Below, piece after piece: positions 7,714 to 14,090 of a DNA stretch of 20,593 nt (position 1 is the stretch's first letter; every line of letters begins with the position of its first letter). The notes beneath the pieces were generated by a model that had not been told where the DNA came from, did no database searches, and saw only the letters and a list, made by a program, of their open reading frames with translations. A program made the position numbers and the translations under genes. This stretch comes from Bacteroidales bacterium (GTDB lineage Bacteria > Bacteroidota > Bacteroidia > Bacteroidales > VadinHA17): contig JAAZAP010000208.1 of NCBI GenBank assembly GCA_012514255.1, positions 1 to 20,593 on the forward strand. The letters run 5' to 3'.

Positions 7714-8382
7714 ATGGCAGAACGTTTTACAGCAGATCTGCTGTTTATACTGTTTGTGCTGCTGGTGGCAGCACTACTGGGCTTCCTGATTGGCTGGTTC
7801 CTGGCAAAGGGACGCTGCAAGAAAAGGATTGCCGAACTGGAAGGTGAGCTCGAAAACCTCAGGTCCAGACTGCGCAGGCTCGAGGATGAAAAGAACGAGC
7901 TGAACGCGAAGATCAAACTCCTTGAAGAGGAGAAGATCACTCTCCGTGACAACGCCAGGCAGATGGATGATGAGATCGCCAGCCTGAAGCTCACCATTGA
8001 CAAGCTGGAGAAGGAGATACGGCTACTGGCTCTCTCCGGCCAGGAAGCGAAGGAAGGAGACGCCACTGAGGCCGAAGGCGTGCCTCTGAGTGCGATGACC
8101 ACCGATGTGCCGGTGACTGAGTTCAAACCGGACGATCTGAAGGTGGTGGTAGGCATCGGACCTAAGATTTCACGGCTGCTCATCAACCGTGGCATAACTA
8201 CATGGAAAGCACTGGCAGAGGCTTCTCCCGGCTACCTGAGAACAATCCTGGATGAAGACGGAGGCGAACGCTACCGCATCCATAACCCGGAGAGCTGGCC
8301 TCACCAGGCCCGCCTCCTTGACGAGGGCAGATGGGATGAATTCCGCGAGCTGAGGGACAGCTTCAGCCTGGAAGGCCGTTGA
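7714..8382 (+). CDS. Membrane-anchored coiled-coil protein with C-terminal helix-hairpin-helix domain
   Basis: 222 residues in three parts. Residues 9-31 form a membrane segment (LLFILFVLLVAALLGFLIGW). Residues about 36-105 are a charged heptad-patterned coiled coil (AELEGELENLRSRLRRLEDE and onward). Residues about 140-217 contain a helix-hairpin-helix of the type GIGPKISRLLINRGITTW, followed by HNPESWPHQARLLDEGRWDEF. That C-terminal module is also found at the end of some Bacteroidota proteins, such as extended L21 ribosomal proteins; whether it binds DNA, RNA or protein is not known to me. It is the last gene of the operon and ends before the palindrome at 8478-8500. Topology would place the HhH in the cytoplasm only if the N-terminus is outside, which the sequence does not settle. 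Confidence 0.82.
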   Translation: MAERFTADLLFILFVLLVAALLGFLIGWFLAKGRCKKRIAELEGELENLRSRLRRLEDEKNELNAKIKLLEEEKITLRDNARQMDDEIASLKLTIDKLEKEIRLLALSGQEAKEGDATEAEGVPLSAMTTDVPVTEFKPDDLKVVVGIGPKISRLLINRGITTWKALAEASPGYLRTILDEDGGERYRIHNPESWPHQARLLDEGRWDEFRELRDSFSLEGR

Positions 8383-8477
8383 TGATACGGGAGTGCACGA
8401 CGGGTATGACCCCTGTCAGCACTGATTACTGAAACGAGATTCTGACCCTCTGTTACGGGTCATGAATAAGTGTTGTG

Positions 8478-8500
8478 GCGGCGGGTCTGAGACCCGCCGC
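8478..8500. terminator. GC-rich palindrome, possible terminator of the DUF937 operon
   Basis: GCGGCGGGTC and its exact reverse complement GACCCGCCGC flank a 3-nt TGA loop. There is no T-run on either side, so it is not a textbook intrinsic terminator. It may act as an mRNA-stabilising or REP-like element. Compare the similar palindrome at 10160-10189. Confidence 0.45.
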
Positions 8501-8547
8501 TGCCATGAGATATATTCAGATACCCCAAAAAAAAAGGCAAAAAATAT

Positions 8548-8555
8548 TATATTTG
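8548..8555 (+). promoter_or_regulatory. Candidate -7 element (TATATTTG) for the KamA-like gene
   Basis: An exact TAnnTTTG match in an AT-rich region, giving a leader of about 50 nt before the ATG at 8609. No good TTTG is seen at -33. Confidence 0.4.
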
Positions 8556-8597
8556 TTGGTACACGGTGTGGAATTACATTATTAACAATTATTAAAC

Positions 8598-8603
8598 AGG
8601 AGG
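8598..8603 (+). promoter_or_regulatory. Strong Shine-Dalgarno AGGAGG that fixes the KamA-like start
   Basis: AGGAGG sits 5 nt before the ATG at 8609. Such a strong site is unusual among the genes of this window and argues against the longer in-frame start at 8462. Confidence 0.75.
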
Positions 8604-8608
8604 TGCTG

Positions 8609-10132
8609 ATGATTTCAAACGAGGATTTTTTATACCATCCCCGGGCATACAATCAGATTGAATTATGGAAAGATGTTACACCGGAACAGTGGAATGACCC
8701 TGTCTGGCAGAGAAAGAACTCAATACGGTCAATAGACCAGCTGAAGAAAGTGATCAGGCTCACTGATTACCAGGAGGCAGAGATAAGAAGAACCATTGGA
8801 ACGATGAGGCAGGAGGGCAAGGAACCCCTGCGCATCACTCCCTATTATGCTTCGCTGATGCAGGAAGACCCCTTCAACCCGGTCTTTTTCGGTGAGGTGT
8901 CGAAGAAGCGTCTTGACCCGATCTTCTGGCAAAGTGTACCTACACCTGCCAACCTGATGTTCCCCGATGCGGGAGTTGAGGGCGCCATGAGCGAAGGATC
9001 ACGAAGCTATGGCGCCGCCTACCAGCGTTATCCGAACAGGTTGGCACTTTTCGTGGCGGAGAACACCAGCTGTGCTTCATACTGCGTGCATTGCCAGAGA
9101 GCCAAGTCACTCGATACCACGGCTGACGTCAACAGTCGCGAGGTAGATAAAGGGATATTCTATATCGGTTACAACAGGAACATCAATGAAGTGCTTGTCA
9201 CCGGCGGAGATGCCCTGATGGTCAGCTTCAAGAGACTGAAGTACATACTTAATGAGCTCAGCCGCATACCCCACCTGAGGGTCATAAGGATCGCCACACG
9301 GGTGCCCGTGGTACTGCCTATGCTCATCACGGATGAGCTGCTGGAGATGATCAGGCAGGCATCAAACAGGTACAACAAGGGTCCCGAGAAGTATGTCTAC
9401 TTCATGACACATATTAATCATTACCAGGAGATAACGGCTGACCTGGCCGCCGCGGTAAAGAGAATCACCAGTCACGGCTTCACCATACGCAACCAGACCG
9501 TCCTGCTGAACCATGTGAACGACCACTACCGGACACTGGCCGAGACCTTCAGGCGCATGTTCTGGATCGGGGTTCACCCCTACTACCTGCTGCAATGCCA
9601 TAAGGAGAAGGGAATAGTCCATTTCATCACCCCCATACAGGTTGGCAAGATATACATGAAGCACCTGCAGGGGTGGATCAGCGGCATCACGGTGCCGCGC
9701 TACGCAGTCAATATTGAAGGCGGAGGCGGAAAGGTAGTGCTTATGCCATCAGGACATGACACCCTGAACCTTGATAGACACATTGATGACAAAATATCAG
9801 AGAGCCAGGCAAATGTCTTCACCTGGGACCACAAGAAGATAGTCAGCTACGAGGCGCTCGGACGGGCCACCCGCAAGGAGTATGACCAGGCTATGAAGAT
9901 CATGGATAAATTCATCGGCCGGAAGGGAGTGTTCCTACCCAAGATCATTATTGTAGATGAGGCCGGCAAACATCTTGAGACCACCAGCCGGACGAAACTT
10001 CCCACCTTCGAAAAGAGCAAGAAGGCCAGTCTGCTTGATTACGAGCTCTTTACCTCAGAGATGCCTCTGACCAACCCGGTTGATGCACATAAAAAAATTG
10101 ACGAGGCATTCAACAGGTCAAAATACGCCTGA
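8609..10132 (+). CDS. KamA-family radical SAM/PLP aminomutase, substrate probably not lysine
   Basis: 507 residues. The radical SAM cluster motif is CASYCVHC (Cys155, Cys159, Cys162, CX3CX2C), followed by TGGDALM at 198-204. RNQTVLLNHVND at 294-305, HPYYLLQC at 323-330 and EGGGGK at 370-375 match lysine 2,3-aminomutase, with Lys375 as the PLP lysine. By alignment to Clostridium subterminale KamA, the two aspartates that hold the lysine epsilon-amine (Asp293 and Asp330) are His331 (QCHKEKG) and Asn368 (AVNIEGGGG) here. This argues against lysine and for a different amino acid; glutamate 2,3-aminomutase is a candidate because, as I recall, it also has Asn at the second site. The family moves an amino group from C2 to C3. 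There is no neighbouring acetyltransferase (ablB) or lysine-fermentation gene. The upstream in-frame extension to 8462 runs through the palindrome and is rejected. Confidence 0.85.
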   Translation: MISNEDFLYHPRAYNQIELWKDVTPEQWNDPVWQRKNSIRSIDQLKKVIRLTDYQEAEIRRTIGTMRQEGKEPLRITPYYASLMQEDPFNPVFFGEVSKKRLDPIFWQSVPTPANLMFPDAGVEGAMSEGSRSYGAAYQRYPNRLALFVAENTSCASYCVHCQRAKSLDTTADVNSREVDKGIFYIGYNRNINEVLVTGGDALMVSFKRLKYILNELSRIPHLRVIRIATRVPVVLPMLITDELLEMIRQASNRYNKGPEKYVYFMTHINHYQEITADLAAAVKRITSHGFTIRNQTVLLNHVNDHYRTLAETFRRMFWIGVHPYYLLQCHKEKGIVHFITPIQVGKIYMKHLQGWISGITVPRYAVNIEGGGGKVVLMPSGHDTLNLDRHIDDKISESQANVFTWDHKKIVSYEALGRATRKEYDQAMKIMDKFIGRKGVFLPKIIIVDEAGKHLETTSRTKLPTFEKSKKASLLDYELFTSEMPLTNPVDAHKKIDEAFNRSKYA

Positions 10133-10159
10133 TAGCCTGATTATCTGCATTATATTAAC

Positions 10160-10189
10160 GCAGCGGGGGACTCTCAGGTCCCCCGCTGC
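10160..10189. terminator. 12-bp GC-rich palindrome between convergent genes, possible bidirectional terminator
   Basis: GCAGCGGGGGAC and its exact reverse complement surround a 6-nt loop (TCTCAG), placed between the 3' ends of the KamA-like and AOR genes. No T-run follows on either strand, so termination would rest on the stem alone. Confidence 0.5.
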
Positions 10190-10229
10190 ATCATTACAGC
10201 CATAAATTCTGCATCAAGTGTGAAATTCC

Positions 10230-12383
10230 CTACTGCAGCGGTGCAACCACCTCAATCACCTCGGGCAGATCCATCCCTATCTTCTTCAGGTGCTCAATGG
10301 TAGGGATGCCATTATTGTTCCATCCGCGGCGCTTGTAAACGGCATCGCGGAGCAGGTCATACTGCTTCTCACGGAATTCTCTTGTGATGCGTAGCTTCTC
10401 CTCCATGGTCAATCCCTCCGGATCAACGCCTATCTTCTCCTTCAACTGCTTATCATACCTCTCCTGGCGCGACAGGTACTCCTCTGCAGTAACAGGTCCG
10501 CATGCGCGGTATGGCTGGTCATCATCCTTGCGTCTGCCGTAGCCGCGGCGGATATTGAACACCCTCTGGAAGTTATAAACTCTCTCCGAGTCCTCAATGA
10601 GCCTGACCTTGTCAAACGGCCTTCCTGTCACTGCCTTGTAGATGGTTACATAGTTGTCAACGTGCTCGGGTACCTTTGCAGGCTCGTCAGTTTGTGCATT
10701 GTTCTCCGGCTCCACATCATTCCATGGCAGCTTGCAGAGCCCCACCAGTCCGAACCATGTACGGAACATCGGGAAGTAGTGCAGCGCCTCGGCCTTGTTC
10801 TCAAATGTCGGTATCTGGTTGTTGACCATATCCATGAAGATGAGCCATGCCTCGTCATGCTGGGGTCCTTTGTTTGTCATGGCGTATCCTCCCTGCTGGG
10901 CAAGTGACTCCTTCGACATGTACTGTGAGTATTCGAGGCCTTTGTTCTCCATGCCTATATCCTGCATGAAAGCTGGATCACCCCATCCTTTTTCGGCGAA
11001 ATACTTTTTCATGCCGCGGACACCCAGTCCGGCAATGAGCCCGAAGCCCTCACCGCGGGCCAGCTGGTGCAACAGCTCCAGTGCCGGGGGGATATTACCG
11101 AAGGTGAGCTCAAGACCGCCGGTGCGCTCCTTGTTCAGTATGCCGTTGGTATAACAATCCTGTATAAAGGCCAGGCTCGTACCCCAGGTGATAGTACAGA
11201 TACCATAGGTGTCACAGTAGAAGTTAGTCTCTATGATATACCTCGGATCAAAGAATCCGCCGTTGGATCCGAGTCCTGCTGCTGTCTCATACTCCGGCCC
11301 GTCAACAATCACCTTATGTCCCTTGTATGGCCCGGTGGCCAGCTCATAGTCGTCTATTGCCTTGGCGCAAGCCATGTTACAACCTATCCAGCAGCCGTCA
11401 GGGATACCCTGGGTGAAGAATGAGGTCCATACTGCTGAGTCAATCCTGGGTGCATCCTTGTGTGATCCGAACTTGTAGTTATGTGTGGGGAGCAGGTCAT
11501 GATCATCCATTATCTCCATCAGGTGAGCGGTACCCACCTGGCGCATGCGGCACTGCTTGTCATCGAGCTCACGCATCTCACGGTTAAAGCGTCTGCCGCG
11601 TTCCATGATGGCATCCAGGTCAACTACATTGTTGAGGTTACCCTTGACGCCCGGGATCTTGCATACTATAGCCTTGATCTTCTTGTTACGGAATACGGTG
11701 CCCGTGCCACCGCGACCGGCCTGCTTCATCCTGATCTTCTTTCGCTTGTTGTCATAGAAGGTGAAGTTGAGCATGCCTATCAGCGAATGGTCTGCCGCTG
11801 ACCCGGCCGATACAATTCCGATGTTCTTTCTGTCAGAATCGCCATCGGCAAACATGTCCGTAAGCTGCTCGGCAAGGACATGGCTGTCCACAGCCTCCGC
11901 CGGAGCTTCAAAGATCTCAATATAGTGCTCAACGCCGTTGATGAAGATGATGACATCGTTGGCAGCCTTGCCCTGCAGCTCAATTGCATCAAATCCTGAA
12001 AACTTCAGGAATGGGCCGAAGAAACCACCGACGTTGCTGTCCATAACCGAGTCTGTCTGCGGTGAGATGGTCACCACAAGCGACTTGCCGGTACCTGAGT
12101 ACTGTGTGATTCCTCCAATGGGGCCTGAAGAGATGACTATCTCATTCTCGGGATCATCCCATTTTGTGTCAGGTTTTGTGGCGTCCCAGAGGTAACGAAG
12201 GCCGTAGCCCTTGCCGCCAATGAATTTTTCCTTTATCTCTTTCGGAACCTCTTTTTCCTTTATCTCGGCCGTGCCAACATTGACATAGAGTGTCTTGTCA
12301 GTGTAACCTTTGTCCAGGGGTGTCCAGGTATAGTTCCACCTTTTGAGAAGCCTGTGTTTTGCCTTGAGTGCGTTGGTATCCAT
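10230..12383 (-). CDS. aor: Tungsten-type aldehyde:ferredoxin oxidoreductase family protein
   Basis: 717 residues, about 110 longer than Pyrococcus AOR (about 605), mostly from an N-terminal 30-residue leader and a C-terminal extension rich in charged helices. Family signatures run in order: FIGGKGYGLRYL (54-65), SSGPIGG (85-91), GRGGTGTVFRNKKIKAI (223-239), DGPEYETAAGLGSN (361-374). The [4Fe-4S] ligands appear as Cys331, Cys335, Cys339 and Cys550. The first three are spaced CX3CX3C, not the CX2CX3C of Pyrococcus AOR. Of the two pterin-binding DXXGL(C/D) motifs the first is DTYGIC (391-396), while the second is GLVGLC (545-550) with its Asp lost. The enzyme oxidises aldehydes to acids with ferredoxin in the cytoplasm and needs a tungsto-bispterin. 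It is divergent from a ThiS/MoaD-like carrier gene. Exact substrate unknown. Confidence 0.9.
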   Translation of the reverse strand: MDTNALKAKHRLLKRWNYTWTPLDKGYTDKTLYVNVGTAEIKEKEVPKEIKEKFIGGKGYGLRYLWDATKPDTKWDDPENEIVISSGPIGGITQYSGTGKSLVVTISPQTDSVMDSNVGGFFGPFLKFSGFDAIELQGKAANDVIIFINGVEHYIEIFEAPAEAVDSHVLAEQLTDMFADGDSDRKNIGIVSAGSAADHSLIGMLNFTFYDNKRKKIRMKQAGRGGTGTVFRNKKIKAIVCKIPGVKGNLNNVVDLDAIMERGRRFNREMRELDDKQCRMRQVGTAHLMEIMDDHDLLPTHNYKFGSHKDAPRIDSAVWTSFFTQGIPDGCWIGCNMACAKAIDDYELATGPYKGHKVIVDGPEYETAAGLGSNGGFFDPRYIIETNFYCDTYGICTITWGTSLAFIQDCYTNGILNKERTGGLELTFGNIPPALELLHQLARGEGFGLIAGLGVRGMKKYFAEKGWGDPAFMQDIGMENKGLEYSQYMSKESLAQQGGYAMTNKGPQHDEAWLIFMDMVNNQIPTFENKAEALHYFPMFRTWFGLVGLCKLPWNDVEPENNAQTDEPAKVPEHVDNYVTIYKAVTGRPFDKVRLIEDSERVYNFQRVFNIRRGYGRRKDDDQPYRACGPVTAEEYLSRQERYDKQLKEKIGVDPEGLTMEEKLRITREFREKQYDLLRDAVYKRRGWNNNGIPTIEHLKKIGMDLPEVIEVVAPLQ

Positions 12384-12511
12384 ATTGAGTTCTATTGTTT
12401 CGTGGGTGTATAATGCAAATATCGACTGTAAATATCCGCATTCTAATGATAATAGTCAATATGCAGCCGAATGCCAGACGGGTTGCGGAGGCGGGGGGCA
12501 ATGCTTTTACA

Positions 12512-12541
12512 GTTCCTAACGGTCTACGACCGTTGTAGAAC
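12512..12541. promoter_or_regulatory. Interrupted inverted repeat between aor and thiS, candidate operator
   Basis: The core AACGGTC-TAC-GACCGTT (12518-12534) is a perfect 7-bp dyad. Outer arms GTTC (12512-12515) and GAAC (12538-12541) extend it. CAATGC occurs as a direct repeat on both sides (12499-12504 and 12541-12546). It sits midway in the divergent region, so it could be a regulator site or a leader hairpin. Confidence 0.35.
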
Positions 12542-12580
12542 AATGCAATATCCAGACAATACACAGTATATATCGATTGA

Positions 12581-12619
12581 CTGAAGCCTGAAGACAGCAG
12601 ACTGAAGACTGAAGACTGA
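12581..12619 (+). repeat. Second heptanucleotide array, CTGAAGA units
   Basis: Units in register: CTGAAGC, CTGAAGA, CAGCAGA, CTGAAGA, CTGAAGA, then a partial CTGA. The period is 7 bp as in the array at 6347-6409, but the word is different. It lies in the aor-thiS intergenic region, just upstream of the thiS promoter. Confidence 0.8.
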
Positions 12620-12625
12620 TTATTA

Positions 12626-12656
12626 TTTGCCAATCCCGATCAGCATGATAACTTTG
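12626..12656 (+). promoter_or_regulatory. Consensus Bacteroidota promoter directly in front of thiS
   Basis: TTTG (12626-12629), 19-bp spacer, TAACTTTG (12649-12656): an exact match to TTTG-N19-TAnnTTTG. Transcription would begin about 4 nt later, at or 1-2 nt before the ATG at 12662, predicting an almost leaderless mRNA. Confidence 0.55.
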
Positions 12657-12661
12657 CATCG

Positions 12662-12865
12662 ATGGAGATAACGCTGAACAATGAACCGATGACAATTGAC
12701 GGTGAGAGCATCACCGTTGAGAAGCTGCTTGAGCAGAAGAGATACACCTTCCGCATGAGGACGGTGAAGATCAACGGTCGGCTGATTGACCGCGACAGTT
12801 ACGCTGGGGAGGTGATCCATGACGGTGACACTGTGCAGGTAATCTATCTGATGAGCGGAGGATGA
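12662..12865 (+). CDS. thiS: ThiS/MoaD-like sulfur carrier protein
   Basis: 67 residues with the beta-grasp pattern of ThiS (MEITLNNEPMTID, then ITVEKLLEQ, VKINGRLIDRDSY, DGDTVQVIYLMSGG). It ends in the Gly-Gly tail that is adenylated and thiocarboxylated in ThiS and MoaD. The wording VKINGRLIDR and the length favour ThiS (thiamine thiazole synthesis). However, no thi genes surround it and the divergent neighbour is a tungstopterin enzyme, so a MoaD-like role in that cofactor is possible. Its stop overlaps an ATG (ATGA at 12862-12865) that opens a 9-codon frame leading to the divIC gene. Co-transcription with divIC is likely. Confidence 0.8.
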   Translation: MEITLNNEPMTIDGESITVEKLLEQKRYTFRMRTVKINGRLIDRDSYAGEVIHDGDTVQVIYLMSGG

Positions 12866-12887
12866 CAAAAAACGAACCCGTAAAACC

Positions 12888-13304
12888 TTGAAGGGAGATT
12901 TCTGGCAACGATTCACACTGACATCACTGGCTGAGAGGATGCCATCATGGATGAAGAACAAATACATCCTCACCATCCTTATCTTCCTGGTATGGATCAT
13001 CCTGCTTGACCCTAACAACCTGATCTCAAGGGTGCGGGAGATACAGACGCGCAACAGGCTGGAGCGTGAGAAGGAGTATTATATCGGCCGCATCGAGGAG
13101 GAGCGCAGGAAACTGAATGAGCTGCGCACAAGCAATGAGACCCTTGAGAAGTACGCCAGGGAGCAGTACCGGATGAAGAAGGCTGATGAGGATCTCTTCA
13201 TCATCGTCACCCCTGTGGAGGAACGCAAGATCAGGCGTGAGCGCAAGGTCTCAAAGACAGAAAAGCCCGCCGTTAAGCGGGCTTCTGATAGCAAAAAACG
13301 CTAA
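12888..13304 (+). CDS. DivIC/FtsB-like septum formation initiator
   Basis: 138 residues if read from the TTG at 12888; ATG starts at 12939 and 12951 would give 121 or 117. One membrane segment (ILTILIFLVWIILL, about 27-40) is followed by a coiled coil (RNRLEREKEYYIGRIEEER and onward). Then comes the family ending ETLEKYAREQYRMKKADEDLFII and a Lys/Arg-rich tail. The phrase LEKYAREQYRMKK is diagnostic of Bacteroidota DivIC/FtsB proteins, which join FtsL and FtsQ at the division site. Relatives have about ten residues before the WMKNKYIL-type segment, so the TTG start is plausible. A frame slip that joins this ORF to the ATG at 12862 is also possible. The 3' end carries the hairpin that probably terminates the convergent skp gene. 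Confidence 0.85.
   Translation: MKGDFWQRFTLTSLAERMPSWMKNKYILTILIFLVWIILLDPNNLISRVREIQTRNRLEREKEYYIGRIEEERRKLNELRTSNETLEKYAREQYRMKKADEDLFIIVTPVEERKIRRERKVSKTEKPAVKRASDSKKR
13263..13284 (-). terminator. Intrinsic terminator of the skp-like gene, inside the divIC 3' end
   Basis: On the minus strand AAGCCCGC, loop TTAACG, GCGGGCTT is an 8-bp stem followed directly by a T-rich tract (TTCTGTCTTTG). It lies 24 bp past the skp stop, within the last codons of the convergent division gene. Confidence 0.6.
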
Positions 13305-13307
13305 TCT

Positions 13308-13913
13308 TTATTTTTTCGCCTTTTCAGCGTTGTATTTGGCATTCAACCCTGCAACCACATCATTGGTAATATCAAGGGTGGAGTCGCTGTAGAGGATGGG
13401 GCCGGGGAACTGCCTGGCCAGAATATACTGGTAACCGTGGTCAGCATTATATTCAGCCAGATACTGGTTGATGTATTCAAGCACCTGCCTCTGAGCCACC
13501 ACGCCCTCCTCGTTGAGGTTATAGGCCATCTCATCACGGCGGGCAAGCAGGTTCTGCTGCTGCTGTGCAAGTGTCTGTTCCATCTCTGCTGCAGTGGCCC
13601 TGGTGACCAGTCCTTTCTGTACCTTGTTCTGGAAGTCCCTCACATCGCGGTCAAAAGCCTGCGATTTTGATGTCAGTTCAGCTTCGGAGGTGCGTGTCTT
13701 CTCCTCCAGCTCGGCAGCCTTGTCTATGGCCATGTCAAACCTGGCAATGACAGTATCGAGCTCTACATAGGCTATGCCACCGGCTGGTTTAATCTCTTCT
13801 GCCCCGGTGGTACCGGCAGGCTTGTTCTTATCGCAACCGGCAATGATAAACACACCGGCAACTATGAGCAGTATGACTGTAAAGGTGTTCCTGGCAACTG
13901 ATGATCTGTTCAT
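13308..13913 (-). CDS. Skp/OmpH-family periplasmic chaperone-like lipoprotein
   Basis: 201 residues from the ATG at 13911-13913; the open frame runs on to 14042 but this start gives a proper signal. The N-terminus MNRSSVARNTFTVILLIVAG ends in FIIAGC, a lipobox, so it is likely lipid-anchored, unlike soluble Skp. After a Gly/Ala/Pro linker comes GIAYVELDTVIARFD, the usual first strand of OmpH/Skp. A long helical region rich in Gln, Glu and Ala (AELEEKTRTSEAELTSKSQ through EQTLAQQQQNLLARRDEM) forms the tentacle-like coiled coil. The C-terminus YILARQFPGPILYSDSTLDIT is the returning core. Skp proteins carry unfolded outer-membrane proteins across the periplasm. It is separated by 177 bp from the PorP gene and has its own candidate promoter. 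Confidence 0.85.
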   Translation of the reverse strand: MNRSSVARNTFTVILLIVAGVFIIAGCDKNKPAGTTGAEEIKPAGGIAYVELDTVIARFDMAIDKAAELEEKTRTSEAELTSKSQAFDRDVRDFQNKVQKGLVTRATAAEMEQTLAQQQQNLLARRDEMAYNLNEEGVVAQRQVLEYINQYLAEYNADHGYQYILARQFPGPILYSDSTLDITNDVVAGLNAKYNAEKAKK

Positions 13914-13949
13914 TTCAGAAATAAGGTTATGGTTCAACAAATTGTTGCA

Positions 13950-13977
13950 CAAACATACACAAATTTTAAATACCAAA
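13950..13977 (-). promoter_or_regulatory. Candidate promoter of the skp-like gene
   Basis: Minus-strand TTTG at 13977-13974 and an exact -7 element TATGTTTG at 13957-13950. The spacer of 16 bp is shorter than usual. The predicted leader is about 33 nt. Confidence 0.4.
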
Positions 13978-14043
13978 AAGAGTAAGGAGATGTTGATCAG
14001 GTGACCGGGGAAGCGCCCGCCAGTGATCATATCGATAACCAAA

Positions 14044-14066
14044 CTGCAGATCAGGCCTGCAGATCA
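14044..14066. repeat. Short direct repeat, CTGCAGATCA twice
   Basis: CTGCAGATCA at 14044-14053 and again at 14057-14066 (period 13), just past the PorP stop codon. It is too short to assign a role. Confidence 0.5.
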
Positions 14067-14090
14067 CACCGGCAAATGAGGCATCTGCCG

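Noticed and set aside
8462..8608. In-frame N-terminal extension of the KamA-like protein
   Set aside because: It encodes a Cys/Gly-rich then low-complexity Lys stretch over the palindrome and the candidate promoter, and the strong AGGAGG before 8609 marks the true start.
13914..14042. Upstream extension of the Skp-like ORF
   Set aside because: It covers a candidate promoter and would place a clear lipoprotein signal in the middle of the protein.
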